Origin: Lachnospiraceae bacterium
Lineage (GTDB): Bacteria > Bacillota > Clostridia > Lachnospirales > Lachnospiraceae
Assembly (NCBI GenBank): GCA_016282915.1
Contig: JAEELW010000144.1
Span: 1-64,000 of the forward strand
DNA length: 64,000 nt
Reading direction: 5' to 3'
Of this stretch, positions 60,801 through 64,000 are shown piece after piece. Below the pieces are notes generated by a model. The model worked only from the letters and a program-made list of their open reading frames with translations. It had not been told where the DNA came from and ran no database searches. The translations under genes and the position numbers were made by a program. Positions within the stretch are counted from its first letter, which is position 1. Every line of letters begins with the position of its first letter.

Positions 60801-63591
60801 CCTTCATATCCGCCCAGGTACCGCCGTTATATACACGGCTCTGTGCCGTGATCCCTTCCAGAGAAACAGGCTTCGCTGTGATGTCAAATTCCGCACTGCC
60901 GCTATAGATGGCGCTTGCAGTTTCCCCGCTGACGCTTACCACATAATGCCCGGCATCCCGGGGCTTTTCATCACTGTCATAATCCTCGGAATAGGCCGTG
61001 ACACCGCTGTAGTGGATCTGCGCTGTCCAGCTTCCATGTGCAAACTGCGGATCCGGCAGGGGCGTTCCGTATACAACGGATTCCTGCGCTACCGTCAATT
61101 CTTCCATCTGCAGGTCACGGATCTCTACATCAAAGTAAAGGCTCTTTTCTTCATAATTTTCATTTCCGGCGGCTGTTGCCCTGATCCGTATCTTCCCTGC
61201 GGAGTCACCGGTGGTAAGCATGCTCCCGCTGATGCTGCATCCCAGTTTTTCCCCTTCAATGGAATACGTCAGCTCTCCCACAGCCGAGGATACGGCTATG
61301 GCAAGATCCCGCTGGCGGCCGTTGCTGCCTGCGCTGATATTTCTCACGCTCATGGGATTTGCCGCCTTTTTGATGATCAGGGTGCCGTATTCCAGCCCCT
61401 GCGCCGCCGAAATGTTCTTTCCCCCCGCCACATCAAAAGTAACGGCGTAGCTTCCGGCATTCACCGGTGCTTCCTTCTCACCGTTATAGTATACGCTGAT
61501 CTCCCCGCAGCCGCTCATCGGACTCTTCAGTTCCGGCAGGGATACGCCCTTTGCCTTCCCGTCATAACTGTACGGTCCGAGGCTTCCGAGCACAAAATCT
61601 TCAGGCTGCGGCGTTCTCATAAAGATCCGCCACTGGGAGCTTTTCGTCCCTTTGAAATTCCCCATACCGGTAACGGCAACGGAATAGGTCCCTGCATCAA
61701 GGCCGACCTGGGAGTTAAGGCTGTAATCCGTTCCTTCTTTCAGAAGACGATCGCGATAGCTTACCGAAAACCTGCCGCCGCTGCCATAGCCGTCGTAGGG
61801 AATACGCATCGTCTGCGCGATCGTGAGCTCGCTTACATCCCGGGGCCGGATCGAAAAGTCCGTGACTCCGCTCATTCCGTTACTCGCCGATACTCTGAGT
61901 ATATAGCTTCCGGCTTCCGTGGGCACCGTGGGACTGAAGGGCTCCGAAGTCCTTGCCCTGCAATAGCCGGCACTCCTGATCGTCAGATCTTCACTGCCGT
62001 AACGGTCCGCATTCATCAGTCTCGGCGTGGAAGCCGCCTCATCATAGGTCCAGTTATCGATCAGGGGCACCACCCTGGTGGCATCCAGGATCGCAAATTT
62101 CCAGCCATATACATAATCCGCCTTCACGGACGTATTCGATCCGTTATAGTTCGCGCCTCCTTCAAAGACCGGTGCCGTGATCGACGGCTTTCCTCCGCCA
62201 GCGCTCTTTGCAGCACTGATGGCTTCGCTGTAGCCTGCTGCCGTAAGCTTCCCTCCCGTCAGCGTAAAATAGGTATTGACCTTGATCCCATAGCTGGTAG
62301 CGGCATTTCCGGCTTTGGCTGTGATCTCACCACCTATGACCTTTGTCTCGCGCTCGTTTTTATCCGTCAGCCTCAGTGCATAGCTTTCGCCCCTGCTTCC
62401 GCCGGAAACACTTCCGGCTGTGGCCGTAAGGCTTCCTCCGCCCATGGCAAAGGTCCCCGCATCCACGGCAATGCTCTGAGACTCCCCGGAACTGCCTGCT
62501 GTGGCTTTCAGTGTTCCCAGAACGATGATCAGCTTGCCTGTACAGTTGACCGCCCGGCTGACAGCCTTTCCCCCGGCATCGGCAGCCGTCGCTGTCAGCG
62601 TTCCCCTGGTCAGGTTCACGCCTTTGGTCACATAAAGGGCACAGGCTTCCGTGTACAGGTCACCCGATACCGATGCGGTAGCAAGCGTAAGGCTTCCGCC
62701 GTTCATCTTCAGCTCCCCGGCATGATAAAGGCCGTAGCTTTTAGAGGAGGAAGACTGGACACTGCCGCCGGCAGCCGTGATACTGCCTCCCTTCATGAGG
62801 AAATCCCCGTCCTTGGACATGATGCCGTAGCTGTTCTTGCTGTTGCTCGTCACTTTGCCGCCGGAAGCCTTAAGGTTTCCGGAATTCATGGTGATGCCGC
62901 GGCCCGCGCGCACACCGTAGCTTTCCTGCTTTGCTTCACTGCCCTTTGCGGTCACGCTCAGCGCGCCGATGGTACTGTCCGAAAAGCTGATCCCGTAACC
63001 GCAGAAGATCCCGGCCGCCGTCCCTTTGGAGCTGCCGCCCATCGCCACGTTCAGCGAACCGCCCAGAAGGTTTTCGGAGGACTTGATCGTCAGCTCCTGA
63101 TCCACATGGATCCCCTCAATGACGGTACTGTCCGAAGAGGCGTTAGCGTTGATGGAGCAGTTCCCTTCCACAACGATATTGAGCTTTCCGTCGCAGAAGA
63201 TCCCATAGCTTTCCGATCCGCTTTTTTTATAGGCGTTCGAGATATGGAAATCCTTCATGGTCAGGGTACAGCTGGACGCATTATAACTCAGCTCACTGTC
63301 CCCTTCCCTGATACTGTCTCCGTAAGTGACCAGGTTTACGACTCCCTTGGAAGAGGTATTCACGTACAGCTGGGTCGGCTCACCGCTGAAGGGTCCTCCG
63401 TCCGGCTCTGCGGGAATATCGTCCTCCGCGTCCGCATCTTCGTATGAATCCGCCGTAAGCTCCTCCTCATCGTATACCGGCTCCTCAGGGTCGGCGGCGC
63501 GGACTCGTGATCCGCTTCCAAACTCGCCCAGAAGAAGAAAGCCTGAAAGCAGCATTGATGCCAGACTGCGGAAACATTTCTTTTTTTTCAT
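57871..63591 (-). CDS. Giant secreted multi-domain adhesin-like protein
   Basis: The 1906-residue protein has a signal peptide from the ATG at 63591 (GGAGGTG upstream), cleaved near VRAADPEE, then an acidic linker. About residues 75-490 are repeated beta-helix-like units (GSLTATAGSVSGGSRGESYA), followed by MBG/YDG-like Ig modules (about 500-1340, e.g. SVGHASYTGAAVEPAVTVSS), an InlB-like B repeat (GKGGGEYEAGESVMITADAA) near 1400, and three Big-2-like Ig domains at the end (PDVAAVDPVSGKLTAVSRGS). There is no LPXTG or SLH anchor, so attachment is unclear. It is probably a cell-surface or secreted adhesin. Confidence 0.82.
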   Translation of the reverse strand: MKKKKCFRSLASMLLSGFLLLGEFGSGSRVRAADPEEPVYDEEELTADSYEDADAEDDIPAEPDGGPFSGEPTQLYVNTSSKGVVNLVTYGDSIREGDSELSYNASSCTLTMKDFHISNAYKKSGSESYGIFCDGKLNIVVEGNCSINANASSDSTVIEGIHVDQELTIKSSENLLGGSLNVAMGGSSKGTAAGIFCGYGISFSDSTIGALSVTAKGSEAKQESYGVRAGRGITMNSGNLKASGGKVTSNSKNSYGIMSKDGDFLMKGGSITAAGGSVQSSSSKSYGLYHAGELKMNGGSLTLATASVSGDLYTEACALYVTKGVNLTRGTLTATAADAGGKAVSRAVNCTGKLIIVLGTLKATAGSSGESQSIAVDAGTFAMGGGSLTATAGSVSGGSRGESYALRLTDKNERETKVIGGEITAKAGNAATSYGIKVNTYFTLTGGKLTAAGYSEAISAAKSAGGGKPSITAPVFEGGANYNGSNTSVKADYVYGWKFAILDATRVVPLIDNWTYDEAASTPRLMNADRYGSEDLTIRSAGYCRARTSEPFSPTVPTEAGSYILRVSASNGMSGVTDFSIRPRDVSELTIAQTMRIPYDGYGSGGRFSVSYRDRLLKEGTDYSLNSQVGLDAGTYSVAVTGMGNFKGTKSSQWRIFMRTPQPEDFVLGSLGPYSYDGKAKGVSLPELKSPMSGCGEISVYYNGEKEAPVNAGSYAVTFDVAGGKNISAAQGLEYGTLIIKKAANPMSVRNISAGSNGRQRDLAIAVSSAVGELTYSIEGEKLGCSISGSMLTTGDSAGKIRIRATAAGNENYEEKSLYFDVEIRDLQMEELTVAQESVVYGTPLPDPQFAHGSWTAQIHYSGVTAYSEDYDSDEKPRDAGHYVVSVSGETASAIYSGSAEFDITAKPVSLEGITAQSRVYNGGTWADMKVSYPIGGVLPADEVEVGLIVLGEFADPSVGNDKAVIITEVELECPAASHAAYNYSVSEEKWPQDIKADILPCDVTVRAADQSVEAGVALPSAPGLAVLEGAAYGHVLSEVKLSGDTSVPATGRTITPSDARIADENGVDVTGNYNISYENGTLTVLGRSLEAAVVSVGGNYSYIGEELLPEPSDVAVSLDGVSLTYGTDYSYSAEDNIDAGSATIIVTGKGMYSGETYGSFEIAPCILTDPAISVGHASYTGAAVEPAVTVSSEYGLVSAAEYTVLYANNVNVGTNSALITLVDREGGNYTVSGSTTFSIGKGGPRDLGTLTRSVGIREQLSIPLASMVPQAAGTVSGYEPYEQWIETGSVIVDDITVSNDGILRMEIHGAKAGDKIHVSLIAYGTNFDCTFWVAITLNGLEDPEYTAPTAKSLSYTGAPQELLNPGSVTKGGMMEYSADGVSFDSAVPSGTEAGNYTVWYRISATATVNGLDATPVSVRIRSAVCRLKVENGKGGGEYEAGESVMITADAAPAGKVFSSWYSEDEVVFADAGAAVTSLVMPAKTVTVTATYKKDEKPLALVITEPAAKDLRCNHLSQVLIERGKASGGTMVYCLGSNDRTAPAAEEFAMTLPKAEKPAYYYVWYYVRGDSAHADTDPVCITVILKKEDGSLPEGGGGALASAFNSVPALNALTTELHLVKGQKFTMPESGWSVSKKDKKYLNVSKKGAVSAKKVTGTGSFVILENRSTGQRIKVYISQPVFKKKSLKLEAGVSMSCGFDPGDGSLPFCFSSSAPDVAAVDPVSGKLTAVSRGSATITAFVNGKSYSCKVKVTETSPEQSRTLHINVGGTKSISVKGLKNVEWSISSGSCVEFVKKNRLKANAPGTAILTTVYKGAEYRINVTVENCTITNTALRVKGKKYEAELSVGTKFKLELAALDRFVAFKSSNPGVAYVNEERELVVQGKGKAKLTAKINGKSITITVKAK

Positions 63592-63602
63592 AAACACCTC
63601 CA

Positions 63603-64000
63603 TCATTCCATACTATACTTTTCTCTAACCCAGTCTTCCGGTACATGATCCTTCAGCACTGCGTCTGCGCGCCCGATCATCTCCTCATAGGTAAGGATGG
63701 GGATACGGTATACGCTGTCATCAAAGATCGAAGAGACGATCAGGCTCTTTCCGTCCGCTCCCGGCCACCGGAAGGTACAGAGCGGCAGATCCGCGATCCT
63801 CCGGAAATCCCTGTCATAAAGAGCGTTTTCCAGAACATAGACCTGCGCCTCTTCCAGCCAGGGAAAACTGTTTTCCGAAAGGAACACCCCCGCATCATAG
63901 ATCACACGGACCGCGTGTCCCTCTGCATCAAAGACATGCAGGGTGTCTTCCGTATCGATCACCACGGTATACTTTCCGTCCCCCGAGCGGGATGCGCCGA
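63603..64000 (-). CDS. C-terminal part of a protein running off the window
   Basis: The frame is open from the window edge and ends at 63603 (132 codons visible), 12 bp before the adhesin start. The visible part, with DGKYTVVIDTEDTLHVFDAE, EGHAVRVIYDAGVF and GADGKSLIVSSIFDDSVYRI, alternates like blades of a beta-propeller/WD40-type repeat and ends VPEDWVREKYSME. No signature of a named family is visible. It is probably co-transcribed with the adhesin gene. Partial at its 5' end. Confidence 0.65.
   Translation of the reverse strand, partial: GASRSGDGKYTVVIDTEDTLHVFDAEGHAVRVIYDAGVFLSENSFPWLEEAQVYVLENALYDRDFRRIADLPLCTFRWPGADGKSLIVSSIFDDSVYRIPILTYEEMIGRADAVLKDHVPEDWVREKYSME

Noticed and set aside
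60487-63447. Long plus-strand open frame opposite the adhesin gene
   Set aside because: The minus-strand frame has signal peptide, ribosome binding site and Ig-like domains; the plus frame shows no domain or start signal.

Overview
The window looks like a chromosomal segment of a strictly fermentative Firmicute, most probably a Lachnospiraceae/Clostridia gut or rumen anaerobe. The reasons are a moderately high-GC low-GC-Gram-positive gene set (class A RNase P RNA, the purL-dgt-dnaG-rpoD-trmK-nif3 run, fused FolB-FolK, CheC, strong AGGAGG ribosome binding sites) and secreted or lipid-anchored proteins typical of that family: a GH9 cellulase lipoprotein, a cysteine-ladder leucine-rich-repeat protein and a large Ig/beta-helix adhesin. 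This assignment is inference. Most genes lie on the minus strand.

Region by region. 1-760: an AT-rich edge with a truncated unknown gene divergent from a small ribbon-helix-helix gene and operator-like palindromes; it resembles the end of an acquired island abutting rnpB. 849-13574 (minus): rnpB, a TGS-domain nucleoside kinase, nif3, trmK, rpoD (with a very long Lys/Ala/Pro repeat extension), dnaG, dgt and purL, preceded by a 6S-like RNA with its own promoter and terminator. 13612-17189: an interspersed repeat, a HAD protein paired with a ParB/sulfiredoxin-like-HAD fusion, and an LRR surface protein. 17309-21594: rpsU, a FliB-type methylase, alaS and tRNA-Thr(CGU). 21629-23616 (plus): a three-gene unit around a TIGR00266/AIM24 protein. 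23721-28144: a lipoprotein, an unknown protein and a 7TM hybrid histidine kinase. 28165-28331 (plus): tRNA-Trp under a perfect consensus promoter. 28330-32377 (minus): cheC, mrp, a small unknown gene and an ABC-F gene.

32434-33696 (plus): a DUF5050-type membrane-anchored protein whose terminator lies inside the neighbouring fol gene. 33637-42946 (minus): GH9 cellulase, a SurA-like membrane protein, a glycogen branching enzyme broken by an in-frame amber codon, a PilZ protein, a PH-like protein, and folC-folE-folBK. 43034-44086 (plus): a repeat and a glycosyltransferase-like gene. 44094-53470 (minus): murI, rluB-type, lysA, ung, hisF, hisH and a 1404-residue acidic repeat protein carrying many FliM/FliY-N-like motifs. 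53520-56952 (minus): an isochorismatase-like hydrolase, a repeat, nitroreductase, glutathione peroxidase and two membrane proteins. 57017-57869 (plus): a leader ORF and a YgjP-type metallopeptidase. 57871-64000 (minus): a giant secreted adhesin and a partial gene at the edge.

Most genes are housekeeping (replication and transcription initiation, tRNA charging, purine, folate, histidine, lysine and peptidoglycan precursors). The points that stand out are two families of intergenic repeats (four and two copies) that twice supply a gene's stop codon, the amber-interrupted glgB, the histone-like extension of the housekeeping sigma factor, the acidic membrane protein with repeated CheY-docking-like motifs, and the ParB-HAD/HAD gene pair. 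All homology statements come from reading motifs; no database search was run.
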